From Dysidea avara (Eukaryota > Porifera > Demospongiae > Dictyoceratida > Dysideidae): a stretch of 64,000 nucleotides of DNA. The notes below the pieces were generated by a model. That model was not told where the DNA came from. It saw only the letters and a list, made by a program, of their open reading frames with translations, and did not search any database. Below are positions 11,572 through 23,060 of this stretch, piece after piece; position 1 is the stretch's first letter, and each line of letters opens with the position of its first letter. Made by a program: the position numbers and the translations under genes. The DNA lies in the NCBI RefSeq assembly GCF_963678975.1, contig NC_089275.1:15407682-15471681 (forward strand), in the 5' to 3' direction.

Positions 11572-12612
11572 TACCACTCTGCGTGGGCAGTTCAAAGGCA
11601 CCGCCAGTGCCATAATTTGTATATTGCACTGCTGCAGACCGCAGCGAGTGCATTATAACTTATAATGCACTGGTTGCGGTTTTTTAGACCACAACTAGTG
11701 CATTACGCACCGACCGCAGTGCAATATACAGATATTGCACTGGCTGCGGTTTTGCAAGTGCAGCATAGCACAAGTGCCGGTGGCAAAGACCACTACGACA
11801 CCTCACCTAATAGGTGGAAAGACACTTGACAGATCACTCGAATTCTTTTATAGCCTGACATGTAAAGGTCGATTGTGGGCCATAACGCCACCAATACGTA
11901 TAATGTTTACAAGCAGCCAATGGCGATCGAAAAAGCCAACACGGGTGGCCACAACTCTAGTCTACATATATATAAACGTACTTATACACCTTACTAGTCT
12001 GGTGCCATCTTAGGCCAGATTAAACTGTAGTCCACTTCGACAATGACTCAATAAAACAAATATATTCTAAATACTATAACCTTTATGTTCGATTGTGGTA
12101 ACCAGTTTTGTCATGCCACCAGATTCGAGTTTAGCAAGTGTGAATAGTAAGAATTAGACTAGTATCGTTTAGTAGTTAGGTTTTGTTCTACTTTTTTTCG
12201 CTCGAGAGAATCACTATGGCGATTAGTCTGGCGCTTAGTCTATATGGCGATTGAGTGATCACACTGGCATGCTGAGCACTACATGATGAGAGTCAAACAG
12301 CGAATGCAGGTTAGTGATATAACCCATAGCGTACTAGCTTTCAATATCTCAGGTGGCTGCAGTACTGCAGGGGGAACATCATCGCAACGTCCGGCTTGGT
12401 TACCCACAATCGATGTTAGAAACTTGGCCTTTATAAGTGTTACAGCTGTCTTGTGAGACTGTCCCCACCTATTAGGTGAGTGGTACATAACAGTTATACA
12501 ACGTGCACTCGTGCTCTGCCTGTATAAACGCACTTGCCTTCGGGCCTAACGGCCCTCAGGCTCGTGCGTTTATATCAGGCAGAGCACTCGTGGCCGTTCT
12601 ATAACTATATAA
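11572..12612. mobile_element. CpG-rich foldback insertion unique to the copy B module
   Basis: Comparison with the sister modules before D (near 29880) and F (near 41105) shows that about 1.04 kb is present only here, between CCCTTAATATAATATG and TATAGCATCACGCAATC. It contains inverted sequences (TCACCTAATAGGTGG near 11803 and its complement near 12466), a hairpin near 11615-11700 and a strong palindrome at about 12489-12607. CpG content is much higher than in the flanks, which suggests a recent insertion. The frames at 11735-12013 and 12279-12533 lie inside it and are not convincing genes. Confidence 0.75.
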
Positions 12613-12783
12613 TATAGCATCACGCAATCAATGGTCACTGCAGTTATAATATTTATCTCACCTCATTACTTGTACTGGACATCAGAGCAATACAATTAGT
12701 CAACTTCAACAATCTAAAAGCAAAAACAATGTATACATGCATACATATTATTGTGCCTGTTATGAAAATGTGCATATCTTTAC

Positions 12784-12855
12784 CTGTCCCCTCTTCTTCT
12801 CAATCTTGGCATGCTTTGCCATTAGCCAGACACAAGATGCCTCATCAACCAATCC
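12784..12855 (-). CDS. candidate minus-strand internal exon (copy B module)
   Basis: A 72-bp phase-0 exon with a good acceptor (TGTCTCTGTTAG) and donor (GGACAG then GTAAAG). It encodes 24 residues beginning GLVDEASCVWLMAKHAK and ending EKKRGQ. The identical reading is kept at 41275-41346. The sister at 30056-30136 differs by a 9-bp in-frame insertion, and both splice sites are kept in all three. Frame-preserving change plus kept splice sites make this the best supported piece of the companion gene. The protein family is not recognised. Confidence 0.5.
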
Positions 12856-13904
12856 CTAACAGAGACACAACAATAAGATAAACACAACACTGAAACATAC
12901 AGAATGATCCTTCACACTAGAGGATACTCATCACAACAGAAACTGGGTTACCAGTCCAACTGCTCTTTAGTGCTTTAATGCAATGGAAATTATATGACTG
13001 TTCTATTAGAGTAATATAATAACACTTTAGAGGAATCCTAAAAAGTGACTACTCTATTAGAATACTTCACAAGCAGATGTGTGCTACATATGTACAATAG
13101 TTTAATGGCTACAACTGACAGAGATTTTTTGGGGTGTGACCACACAACTTCGAGTTCGTATCAAAACATTTAGGTACATATAATACAAACTTTGGTTATT
13201 AAAATACCATATTAAAAAGAAGAAGTGATAGTCATCACACAATTCCTTCATCAGATTGGTACTGCTACAGAAAATCTTATCCTCATCAGGAATGCTGACA
13301 TACGTAGCATGGCTCTGGGTACTGTGAACAAGCAGTCAAATAAAATAAATACAGTCTGAAAGTGTTTTAAGAAATTACAGCCAACAAATACTCTAAAAGT
13401 ACATAAAGTTTGTCCAAACTCAGAGAATGAATAGTGTTATTACTACTTGTGAAAACAATGGTTTCAAACCAAGTAATCAATAAAACTGTGGAAAGTACTT
13501 TTTACAATATCACACAACCTTTGGCATACTTTAAAAGTTTAAACAGCTTCCCCATAATAGTCCATAGTATTCCAATTATCTATTGCAACTACACTGTATG
13601 TTCATTTACACTCAAGATGTACAGGTGGAGAGTGTACACTGTTTAGCTTTCTGTGTACACATAGTAATTGTTCATAGTACTAATTGCTGATATTTAAATA
13701 TTAAAAAAAGTTGCAAAAAACAGTGCATAAATTGTGCTATCCACACGTCTTCACACATCACAAATTTGATGACTAGGTGCTGTACAATTTTGTAAATAAC
13801 TCTAACAGTAAATGTTGTTTGTGACAGCCTAATGGTGGATCTGTGATAAATACATATACTAGTGGATCTTTCCTTTCTAAGTATGAGTCACACTTCATAT
13901 AATA

Positions 13905-13959
13905 TTCATTGAAATTCTTCACATCAATGATCATTTAGGTAGTTAGTAATAGTATAAAA
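13905..13959 (+). promoter_or_regulatory. copy B promoter: TTCN3GAA site and TATA box
   Basis: A palindromic TTCATTGAA lies at 13905-13913 and a TATAAAA box starts at 13953, exactly 90 bp before the ATG at 14043. The same arrangement precedes every full copy. A transcription start about 30 bp after the TATA would leave a ~60-base leader. TTCN3GAA is the consensus bound by STAT factors; that this site binds STAT is inference. Confidence 0.65.
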
Positions 13960-14042
13960 ACCATTAGAGTTTGTACTTACTTCACTTCAACTAATCATTA
14001 CTTATCAGTGATAAACTTGTTAACATTACAAGATAATTTACA

Positions 14043-14788
14043 ATGAAGATCTTCTCACTGGCTATTGGATGTTTCTTGATCATTAGCACTCTGCACTCTT
14101 CTTCTTCAGCTGCTCCTACTCTACAACTACAACAACATCAAGCTCCTCTTTCACATGTTAAACGAAATCAAGATGACAGAAATGCTTTATTCATTGCATA
14201 TAGTTGTCGGATAATGACAACAATTAATATTGTCAGAGATAAACTTGCCGTAAGTTCAACACAGACACTATATTAAATACATATTTATGTATATTGTTCT
14301 GTTACAGTCTATGCCTGTAGAGCAATGTGCTAGGGGACCATTATTTACACTTCAAGGTGGACTTCTAACACGTTACCAACAGCTCGATGCACCTCAGTGT
14401 ACTAATATTACACACATTAATGCTTTCTTGTTCAAACTAGTGTTCATGTCAAATGATCCTCAAACACGAGACATCCTTTATCACTTACAAGTGGCAACAG
14501 CTAATCTTAATCATATTCATGTGAGTTGAAACCAAACCCTCTACATTAACATGTGCAGTGTTTATATGATGTTTTGTGTTTGTTACACAGCTGGATCTAA
14601 CAGGAGTGTACTGTCCAACTTTCACTTTCACTGAATATGTACAAATATATAGACACATGGACCAAGTGTTCCATAATCCTGACAGTTTGTACTGCATACT
14701 CACCTCCCTAAACCATCACCTTCTTCCACTGTTAACAAATGAAGATCGTGGAGTTACCATTACTGAAATACCACCATGTCCAAGTTGA
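14043..14788 (+). CDS. array copy B: secreted six-cysteine helical protein (intact)
   Basis: Three exons, 14043-14249, 14308-14520 and 14591-14788, joined by 58-bp and 70-bp phase-0 introns with GTAAGT/ACAG and GTGAGT/ACAG ends, give 205 residues. Residues 1-24 form a signal peptide (MKIFSLAIGCFLIIST..SSAA). A short Q-rich stretch ends at a dibasic K40-R41, a possible prohormone-convertase site. After it come six cysteines (55, 76, 100, 148, 175, 203), one N-glycosylation site (N102-I-T) and helix-favouring stretches around 45-70, 104-118, 120-143 and 154-190. The start follows the conserved TATA at -90, and ATTAAA lies at 14894-14899. No known family was recognised; a cytokine-like helical bundle is a hypothesis from size, phase-0 introns and secretion. 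Confidence 0.88.
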
Positions 14789-17240
14789 AACGTGAATACT
14801 GCATGTATGAATTATGAAATCTGATGATTTACTGAAATAATAATAATATATTGTGTATCATGGATGTACATTAATTTTTGTGTTGTATAAGAAATTAAAG
14901 GTATAATATGAACAAAATAGCTGCAATGATAATATCAGCATAATTTTTTTTTAAATATTAGATACATGGAAATATGTATTAGAAAAATTTACTGTTTGCA
15001 CTGTTTCATTAAGAAACTGAAACTTTAATAATGAAGTGACAATTCTAATACAAGTTATACTAAGCAGTCAGGTAGACTGATCATTAATACTGGTATAATA
15101 TACAATATATTTTATGTACATTAGAGGATGTTTCAAAACTATCTATGTTATGCTAATGTGTTTATAATTGTACTCCATTAAACAAAATTGTAGAGAAGCC
15201 ATGATATGCATGAATACTACCTGGTGATCAGGTTATCATGACACTTCCATTATACTTGTTGTCTTGGCAATTCTTACTCTTAGATGTCATGCACCTGACA
15301 GCTTGGGGTTCTACTATATGGGGTTCTACTAGTAAATTTTATTTCTGTACACAACTTATATAACACAACACAGATATAGATACACTGAATAATAATTATT
15401 AGTGAAGTAAGATTGTCAATCTGGTGGTGGCTTATGCAGCAGAGGCCAGTATACCAGGGCATGCCCATGACATGTTTAAAATATAGACCTAAATTGACAT
15501 CTTACTAGTGTAGTTGGATGGTGTGTTCAATGAGCCACTTGTGACTTGATCATTGAAATAATTATAGACATTTTGAGGCAATTTATACCAATCCTATGTC
15601 ACAGGCTGTTTCATGGATTAACAAGGTACAACATAAACTCTGCTTTCAAAGGAATGAACAAGAAGTGTAAGCATGTCTGGCAAGCATTGTAGCCATCCAT
15701 ACAAGTCCAAGCAACAAACAAAAGTTAACAGGCCACCTTCCATTGGGTGTGCTGCCTGGATGGATCAAGAAGTGTGACCATCTGTTACCTGCTCAAATAA
15801 GTGCACGTAATAATTAAATTCTACAAGCTTAATATAGTAACATGTCAGGTTTGCATGCTCATCATAATTGTTATTGTCACACTATAATGATTTGGTGCTT
15901 GACCAGAATTAATGAACCTCAAATATTCCTATTACTCAGGCAATAGTGGACCTAAACTTGTGAAATCAGCAATATTGATTTACATATCATTGTGTGTGCA
16001 TTGTATACTATACATTTGTTACTGATACTCTACAATGCTGTCACCATAGCAATTAGTGTATGCTTGCTGCATAATACATTTATATACTTTAGTTATTTTG
16101 CATATTTTATCAGTTCTTGTGTGTGTTTGTGTGTGTTATTAAGTGTTTATCCAACTACTTTAGGGGAAATTGGGTGCATATTGCTGAACAATTAAAGTAA
16201 ATATTTACCCAGTCCAAAATAACTGTATGTGTTATCACTGAATGCTAAATGTAATTAAAATTGATGTGTCGCAATTAAGTGTGCTGATCTTTGTTGCAAT
16301 TTTGCTACTGAATATTGTTGCTGAATGTTGCTTCTGCTGAATATCGTAGCGTCTGTGCACAGTATTGTCTGTGCAGCGATTGTTGCAATGTTTGTTGTAC
16401 TTGAATACTGTAATGCTTGTTGCGACTAAATGTTAATAATGTTGCTCACAGTTAGCTGAATGTGTGTGAAGCACAGAGCAGTTATACACGTGCGCAAGCA
16501 TTTCCAATGCAGCATATGCAGTGTTGTAATGTTGGGCGTCAGTACCATTGGGTGTAAGTAATGCTGGATGTACTATGTAGCAAGTGAAGTTAATTGTGAC
16601 AGTCATAGCACATGTACATTTTCTACCCAAGCTGATGCATCCTACCTCAGTTGCCCTACCTCCCCAAAAGAGTTGTACGTATTTGTGCATATGTATGCGT
16701 GTCTGTATAGTGATGTGTTGTTGTAATATGTTGTGGTCACATGCCATAATGTTATAGAGCTTGGTGTGGTGGAAGGACGGTTTGTGTGGGAAAGAATTCA
16801 GTAATGTGTCGTGGTATGCATGTTCTTTGTATGTACTCAAGGTAGCATGTTACATTCTAGACAGTTTTATGCATTTCCAGCACCTTTAAAGTTTCCACAC
16901 TTATTATCATCTTTATAACAACTCGATGTTTACAACAGTTAGTCAACCAACATCAAACTTGATTAAACTCTGTGGAAATTCTTTATTCCACATAGTAGGA
17001 CAGATATTGACCAAACAACAGTTATTATAATCCTGTACATTTTGCCTAGTTAGCAGATATAGTTAGGATTGCTACACACATTCACTGCTACTAGCTAACT
17101 ATATTGTATAATCTTCTCTTTATTGATTATAATGAGGATGTATCCTCCTGATCTTCAACCTCATGAGTGCATGTGGGATTATTACAAGGAAAGTTATCTC
17201 TATTTCTTACAGGTATTTACTGAAAGGCTGTTAGGTTTCT
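14789..17240. repeat. downstream module of copy B
   Basis: Collinear with 43233-46170 behind copy F, including ACTGTTTCATTAAGAAACT, the GATCAGGTTATCAT block, a GTGTGTG-rich stretch and runs of TGTTGC-type repeats near 16290-16430. The 135-codon minus frame at 16433-16840 is only partly kept in the sister and is not supported as a gene. Together with the shared upstream module this shows that B and F units are duplicates of one segment of at least 6 kb. Confidence 0.75.
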
Positions 17241-18260
17241 TTAGATCAATCTTGCGTGCCATGTTATATTTTGCAGCAAACTACTTGCCATTAACAAGTT
17301 ACAAATGAATGGACAAGTGTAGTAAACTTAGTCTAGTAAACACTCAGTATAGGATAAATAATACAATTCTTGTGTATCAACTATTGCATGGAACAAGGAA
17401 GGAAATTCTGTGTTGTAATCTCATTAACTAACCATTAGATCCCTAATCCCATACATTCTATCCTAATTAACCAAATAATTATTTTTCACGAAAATATTCA
17501 CAGGCCAGCAGTACAAAATTTTAAAAAATTCTTAACATTTTTCTAAGATTTCATCTTAACAAACATAATAATTTCCAAACACAAACATTATTTTTCTTGA
17601 TACTTTAATTTACTGCATGCACAGTGGCTATGTAGCAGTGATATTTCTAACCACATCTGCTAACAGAACCAAAAAGGCTAAGTATGGCTAAAGCACCTTA
17701 CTGAGATTTAATGTGTGGAATCTGGTGCGTGAAAAGAAAAGTAACTCATGGGTATTATAGCATGTCTTCATGGAACATCCTGGCTGGACAGTTATTATGT
17801 TGTTATAGTCTAAACAAGTTACAAGTGAATGAACAAAAATATTGTAGCTAACTACCTAATCAATAAGTTAATTAATGTTTGGTGATGTGATATACAATTT
17901 CTTGTTCAAGTTGGTAATGTATACTTCCTACTGTTTGGAAGAAGAAGATTCCAAAATCTAAATCAAAATTAAACATGCTGTCATAACCAGTGGATTATCA
18001 TATGATCCTTATATGGTATCCCCTTAATGAATGCTACTAAATATGGTAAGTACTGTACACATGTTAATACACAGTTAAATGTGTACTTCAAACATGATGT
18101 AGTAGGATATCAAACTGACAAAAGTTTAATGTCCCACCACTCAATATTTATCATGCAGCATTATAATGCTTAAAACCATATATAATTTTGTACAGAAGTA
18201 CTAAAACAATGAACCAATTGCTTCTCCAAGTTTCATATTATTTCCTCAACAAATTGTAGC
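17241..18260. repeat. spacer module (B-C interval)
   Basis: Sister of 8580-10030 in the same orientation, with the GGAACAAGGAAGGAAATTCT, TTTGGTGATGT and TTCCAAAATC landmarks. No intact gene was seen. Sequence from 18260 to about 19000 is AT-rich with weak similarity to 35050-35600 and no recognised gene. Confidence 0.65.
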
Positions 18261-19077
18261 CACATAGACTGTAGCTACAACTGTTTCAGATTTACAATTA
18301 GGTTGAAACTCTGTGTCAACTGTAACCTACCACTATAATCATTTTCAATACAAACACAAATTCTTGTTGTATGCAATTCCAGTTAGCTAACAATCATTAA
18401 TACCCATGCTCACTGGATTACCTTACTCACACTGAAAGAATTGCCAACAAGTACTGAATTTTCTTAAAGTACATTAATAGCAAATTAAAATAGATCTGAA
18501 TTTTAGTTTCATGACACTTTGACATCATTATTTTGGTACCTAATCACTGAAATGTAGCAACAAATCAACTACAAGAGTTGTAACTATCAACTCAATGTTT
18601 GGTGATATGTACAACTGTATGATGATTTCTGTCCTACTGTGGAACATTTAGGATATCATTTTCCTTTCGTACACGGTATTCTTGAAGTTGACTTAATTAG
18701 ATAAATAAATTATGAATGATGTAGAAAATTATATCTTCTAAGTTGGAATTACTTATTAACTACTAAAGTAAACCCCCAATCAAGGAATAGTTAAGGGAAA
18801 TTAAACAAAGTGGAAGGAAAGCAGCTAAGGAAGGTTCTAAGTCCCAAATATTATGCATCTCCCATTCCAAAATTGTCACTTACAACTATAGATAACTTAT
18901 ACTTAGCATAGGCAACAGTTACCTAAATTCTGCAAACTTTTATCAAAGTGACACACAGCTACAATGTAGGATGAGTCTTAAAAAGCAAGTTTGCGAACAT
19001 TTATCATGATATCATGATAAGGCCACATAAACTTAATTATTAGTTCTGATCCCCTCTTACATCGCTGTTTTTCTTAC

Positions 19078-19131
19078 CTCATCAATCACAAATTTCTCTA
19101 TCACTGGTGGCTGAGTGCAGCCATCTAGCAC
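19078..19131 (-). CDS. candidate minus-strand exon with strong donor
   Basis: On the minus strand 18 open codons, VLDGCTQPPVIEKFVIDE, end exactly at GAG followed by GTAAG. The sisters near 9519, 28400 and 39598 keep the donor but carry a TAG where this copy has CAG. This reads like the least damaged copy of a decayed exon. The upstream boundary is unclear and no family is recognised. Confidence 0.25.
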
Positions 19132-19317
19132 TTTTAAAAGTTGGTACCTTGCTAGAGCAGTCTAAGAAAATGCATTCCGACCCATTTTAGCTACAGTAGT
19201 TAGTGCTGAAAAATAAAATAAAAATCCACCCTCCCACACTGACATTTTGAATACAGGAGGATGAGAAACTCATTATTAAGTTTATGAGTCCTATATGTAA
19301 TCTGCAGTTACCTTTGA

Positions 19318-19434
19318 GAGTTGAGAGAAATAATTCATTTAGTCAATGTTCCAGAACTTGTTGGTCAATCATCCAGTCTAGTTATTATCATAGCAGTAGT
19401 GTTAGTATGTCAGTTGGTAGGAAGTGGGGAGGAG
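19318..19434 (+). CDS. candidate exon, inverted copy of the 10988-11104 exon
   Basis: Same 39-codon frame and donor (GGAGGAG then GTGAGT) as at 10988-11104 but on the plus strand because the module is inverted. Substitutions include F to L, A to V and Q to L. The exon cannot now belong to the same transcript as its former neighbours, so it is probably orphaned. Confidence 0.22.
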
Positions 19435-19639
19435 GTGAGTTCTGAATGACCAGTAGTAGTGTAGAAAGAACCTGAAGGCTTGCATAGGTGATTATCTTAT
19501 TAGTAACAAAGCTGTATAGTCTTAACTTAACCTAAACAATTCGGCACCTATGTTATAACAGTACACATACTAATGATGGTACATGAATGGTCCATATAGT
19601 TTTAAGTGATAAGCTTACAGGTATTTTACTGTATTTATA

Positions 19640-19881
19640 TGTGACCGAATTTTGGAAAATCACCCATATGGGTGCATGTGAATTTTCATGTTTATTGGGT
19701 TACTATTACAAGCAGAGGAGAGTTATAAATATATTTCTAGAGTTTTCTAGTAATTTAAAGTATTGAGAATGGCTTAAAACCATCAACAAGTAGATTTGCA
19801 CTATAAAGCTTGTTATTTGGTAATTAAATATTTTAAGTGTCAAATGCGCCAATATGGGTGATTTTCCAAAATTCGGTCACA
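19640..19881. mobile_element. TA-inserted MITE, TGTGACC family (242 bp)
   Basis: Terminal inverted repeats are long (TGTGACCGAATTTTGGAAAA and its complement, continuing into CACCCATAT). The sister sequence near 29170 gives the empty site, with the element inserted in a TATATA run. Relatives in this window are at 23061-24353, 61977-62596 and, one end only, 51551. TA targeting suggests Tc1/mariner mobilisation; no transposase is present. Confidence 0.85.
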
Positions 19882-20880
19882 TATCATAATGGATTATCTC
19901 ATTACAAACAACTGATTGGTAGAATTCCATGTAAAATAAGTAATTATGACACCCAGATGATGTTGATGTGCACATTTTCTTTAGCAATCCTAACAATATT
20001 AGCCAAAATATAGCTAAGGGATTTTAAGAGCTCTTATGGGTATTTCCAAGTTGAGTAGCTCTAGTCTTGCAAAAATAAAGCTGGACATACATATGTGGTA
20101 CTATGTGAGACATCCTGGCTAGCCAGTGAGTACACAATATTCCTTCATCATGTTTTCTAAACAAGCTACAAATGAGTGAACATATCATTAAATTCTTTGC
20201 AACTAACAAGATGGTTAATGTTTGGTGATGTGTACAATTTCTGTCCTACTATTTGGAATAAAGAAATTCCACAGAGTTTAATCAAGTTTGATGTTGGTTG
20301 GCTAACTGTTGTGAACATTGCATGAGGATGTCATTTCGCTTCCCTACACAAAGTTGCACAGTGACATCACATAAAAATTACTGACATCAAGGAAACTACA
20401 GAGTATTAATATTCTTGGCTCCATAGTGCACTGCTAATAAGAGCCATACAAAATTATTATGAGTATATATGTTACAATGTTTATATAGCTAGGTAGATAT
20501 CAGCTATGTAAGCTTTCCTTTAAAATGGCACTGTTCTCCTTAAAGATTCCTTAATGTTTATATACCCTGTATCATACCTAAGTGTAGAAATTAAATCTTT
20601 CTTCAATGCAAGTTTTTGTCTTATGAAATTAGTGTACAATTGTAACTACTGTAGCTACAAGAATTACCAGATACATAAAAGTTCCATACTCGTGTAATTA
20701 CATAGGACTCATAGATTACTACTGGTACTATACATCTATACAGCTTGATAGCTTGCTAGTTGTTTATGATTACTTAACAATGAACATACAGATATTTCTT
20801 TTCCATGAATACATTCCTTTCCATGAATACATGTAACTACGTATAGTGTGTTATACAATCATACATTTACCAGTGTAATA

Positions 20881-20936
20881 TTCTCTGATATTCTTCACAT
20901 CAATGATCATTTAGGTAGTTAGTAATAGTATAAAAA
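20881..20936 (+). promoter_or_regulatory. copy C promoter: TATA box, degenerate TTCN3GAA site
   Basis: TATAAAAA starts at 20929, 90 bp before the ATG. The palindromic site is TTCTCTGAT (20881-20889) and so has lost its last base relative to the other copies. Confidence 0.6.
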
Positions 20937-21018
20937 CCATTAGAGTTTGTACTCACTTCACTTCAACTAATGTTTACTTATCAGTGATAAACTTAGTGAC
21001 ATTATAAGATAATTTACA

Positions 21019-21759
21019 ATGAAGATCTTCTCACTGACTATTGGATGTTTCTTGATCATTAGCATTCTGCACTCTTCCTCTTCGGCTGCCCCTACTCTAC
21101 AACTACAACAACATCAAGCTCCTCTTTCACATGTTAAACGAAATCAAGATGACAGAAATGCTTTATTCATTGCATACAGTTGTCGGATTATGACAACAAT
21201 TAACATTGTCAGAAATAAACTTGCTGTAAGTTCAACACAAACACTGTGTACATATTTATGTATATTGTTCTGTTACAGTCTATGCCTGTAGAGCAATGTG
21301 CTAGGGGACTATTATTTACACTTCCAGGTGGACTTCTAACACGTTACCAACAGCTCGATGCACCTCAGTGTACTAATATTACACACATTAATGCTTTCCT
21401 ATTCAAACTAGTGTTCATGACAAATGATCCTCAAACACGAGACATCCTTTATCACTTACAAGTGGCAACAGCTAATCTTAATCATATTCATGTGAGTTGA
21501 AACTAAACCCTCTACATTATCATGTGCAGTGTTTATATGATGTTTTGTGTTTGTTACACAGCTGGATTTAACAGGAGTGTACTGTCCAACTTTCACTTTC
21601 ACTGAATATTTACAAATATATAGACACATGGCTCAAGTGTTACATAATCCAGACAGTTTGTACTGCATACTCACCTCCCTGAACCATCACCTTCTTCCAC
21701 TGTTAACAAATGAAGACCGTGGAGTTACCATTACTGAAATACCACAATGTCCGAGTTGA
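21019..21759 (+). CDS. array copy C: secreted six-cysteine helical protein (intact)
   Basis: Exons 21019-21225, 21279-21491 and 21562-21759, with 53-bp and 70-bp phase-0 introns, encode 205 residues. Relative to copy B it has A7T, T16I, D66N, P80L, Q85P, S117T, V157L, D164A, F167L and P202Q. All six post-signal cysteines, K40-R41 and the N102 sequon are kept. This copy keeps the CpG form of the codon before the last (CCG). The spacer upstream is rearranged, but the promoter box is kept, so it may be expressed. Same unknown family as B. Confidence 0.88.
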
Positions 21760-22494
21760 AGCATGTATGAATTATGGAATCTAATATGGACATGATTTAT
21801 TAAAATATATTGTGTATCATGGATGTACATTAATTTTTGTGGTACATAAATAAGCAAATTAAAGTATTAATTTTTGTAGTACATAAATAAGCAAATTAAA
21901 GTTATAATTAGTCTAAGCAAATATGTAGCTGTAGCTATTGCAGGTGGGGATACGATGATACTACCAGCATAAATTTATAAATAATAGAAGTATATGGAGT
22001 AAGAAAATCTACTGTTTGTACTGTTTCAATAATAAAACAGTAAAAATTCCAACACAAGTTATACTAACTGATCTACTCTAATAAAGCAGTCAGGTAGACT
22101 GATCATTAATACTGGTATAATATACCAATATATTTTATGCATATTATAGGACTGTGCTATCACTTCTATGCTAATCTGTTTATACACTTGTACTCCATTA
22201 AGCAAAAATGTGGAGAATCCATGATATGCATGAACACTATGAGGTGATCAGATTATCATAACATTTAGATTGCTATGGTGCATTGGTAAAGAACCTAGAT
22301 GTGTAATGGTTATTGCAACATTTGTTGGGATAAATATATATAGGCAATAATCAACAGTGAGACACTACCAAGAAGTGATTATTTGTTTCTTCAAAAATGC
22401 AGCAACTAACAAGAGAATCTGGCTTTCAACTGCCTACAACTTAGCATGTTTGTGCCCTTCCCCTTGCCAGCTCCTGGATCCACCCCTGTATTGT

Positions 22495-23040
22495 AACATT
22501 TCTTGGAATATATATATATATACCACACCTGTGGTTGAGATCAAAAGCGCCGCGCTGTGGTATATAACTGATATAGCAAACTGTGGTATATACCACGCTT
22601 TGTGGCTACGCTTACCATATATGGTGTAACTTCACACATTCCGCGAAATCCTTATCTAAACGGTAGACAAGTCTCTAATAACAAGCGCCAACAATTATTC
22701 ACCTCAGGAACTGGAAAAAGTTTCGATGAACTCTTGTCTCCTTCGTGGGTAACTCACTATAATCGCGACTATGTGGGCGTGGCACCTCTAAAGTGTAAAA
22801 CGTCTGATCCACCAAGAATTTCTATTGATTTCCATCTCCAGGAGGTGCTGTTTCACTATAACTTACTATCTATAATCGTTTTCATCTACTGGGGTGTAGA
22901 ATATAACAGTTATAACACGATTACTCGGGATATGACTAAATATACGCACTCTCACTCGAGCGCTGCGCGCTCTCGTGAATCGTGCGTATAATTTAGTCAT
23001 ATCCGTCGTGTGCGTGTTATAACTATAAAATATATAATGT
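22495..23040. mobile_element. CpG-rich foldback sequence
   Basis: Two palindromic parts: ACCACACCTGTGG and GTGGTATATACCAC pieces near 22520-22610, and a strong inverted pair at about 22905-23030 (AGTTATAACACG..TATGACTAAATATACGCAC and its complement). Ends resemble those of the 11572-12612 insertion. The 129-codon frame at 22602-22991 runs through the palindrome and is not believed. Confidence 0.6.
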
Positions 23041-23060
23041 ATACTTTTTACCATAAATTA

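Larger units (their letters stand above)
10530..13900. repeat. proximal upstream module of copy B
   Basis: Collinear sister copies precede copy D (about 28950-31420) and copy F (about 40130-42345); a piece lies inverted at 19300-20110. In this copy it is interrupted by the 11572-12612 insertion. The module carries minus-strand candidate exons (10988-11104 and 12784-12855). The plus-strand 70-codon frame at 13434-13646 also recurs near 30965 but lacks conserved coding behaviour. Confidence 0.75.
19300..20110. repeat. inverted copy of the proximal upstream module
   Basis: This is the reverse complement of 10520-11130 (also 28940-29540 and 40130-40700), read from CTGCAGTTACCTTTGAGAG to CATACATATGTGGTAC. 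It lies upstream of copy C, whose spacer is therefore rearranged. It is interrupted by the element at 19640-19881. The exon-like frame at 19318-19434 is on the plus strand here. Confidence 0.8.

Noticed and set aside
14485..14703. 72-codon antisense frame over exon 3 repeated in several copies
   Set aside because: It is the complement of a conserved coding exon; its conservation is explained by the sense strand.
16433..16840. 135-codon minus frame in the copy B downstream module
   Set aside because: The duplicated sister at 45.47 kb keeps only part of it, with indels; it looks like chance.
22602..22991. 129-codon frame
   Set aside because: It runs through a palindromic CpG-rich element; not protein-like.
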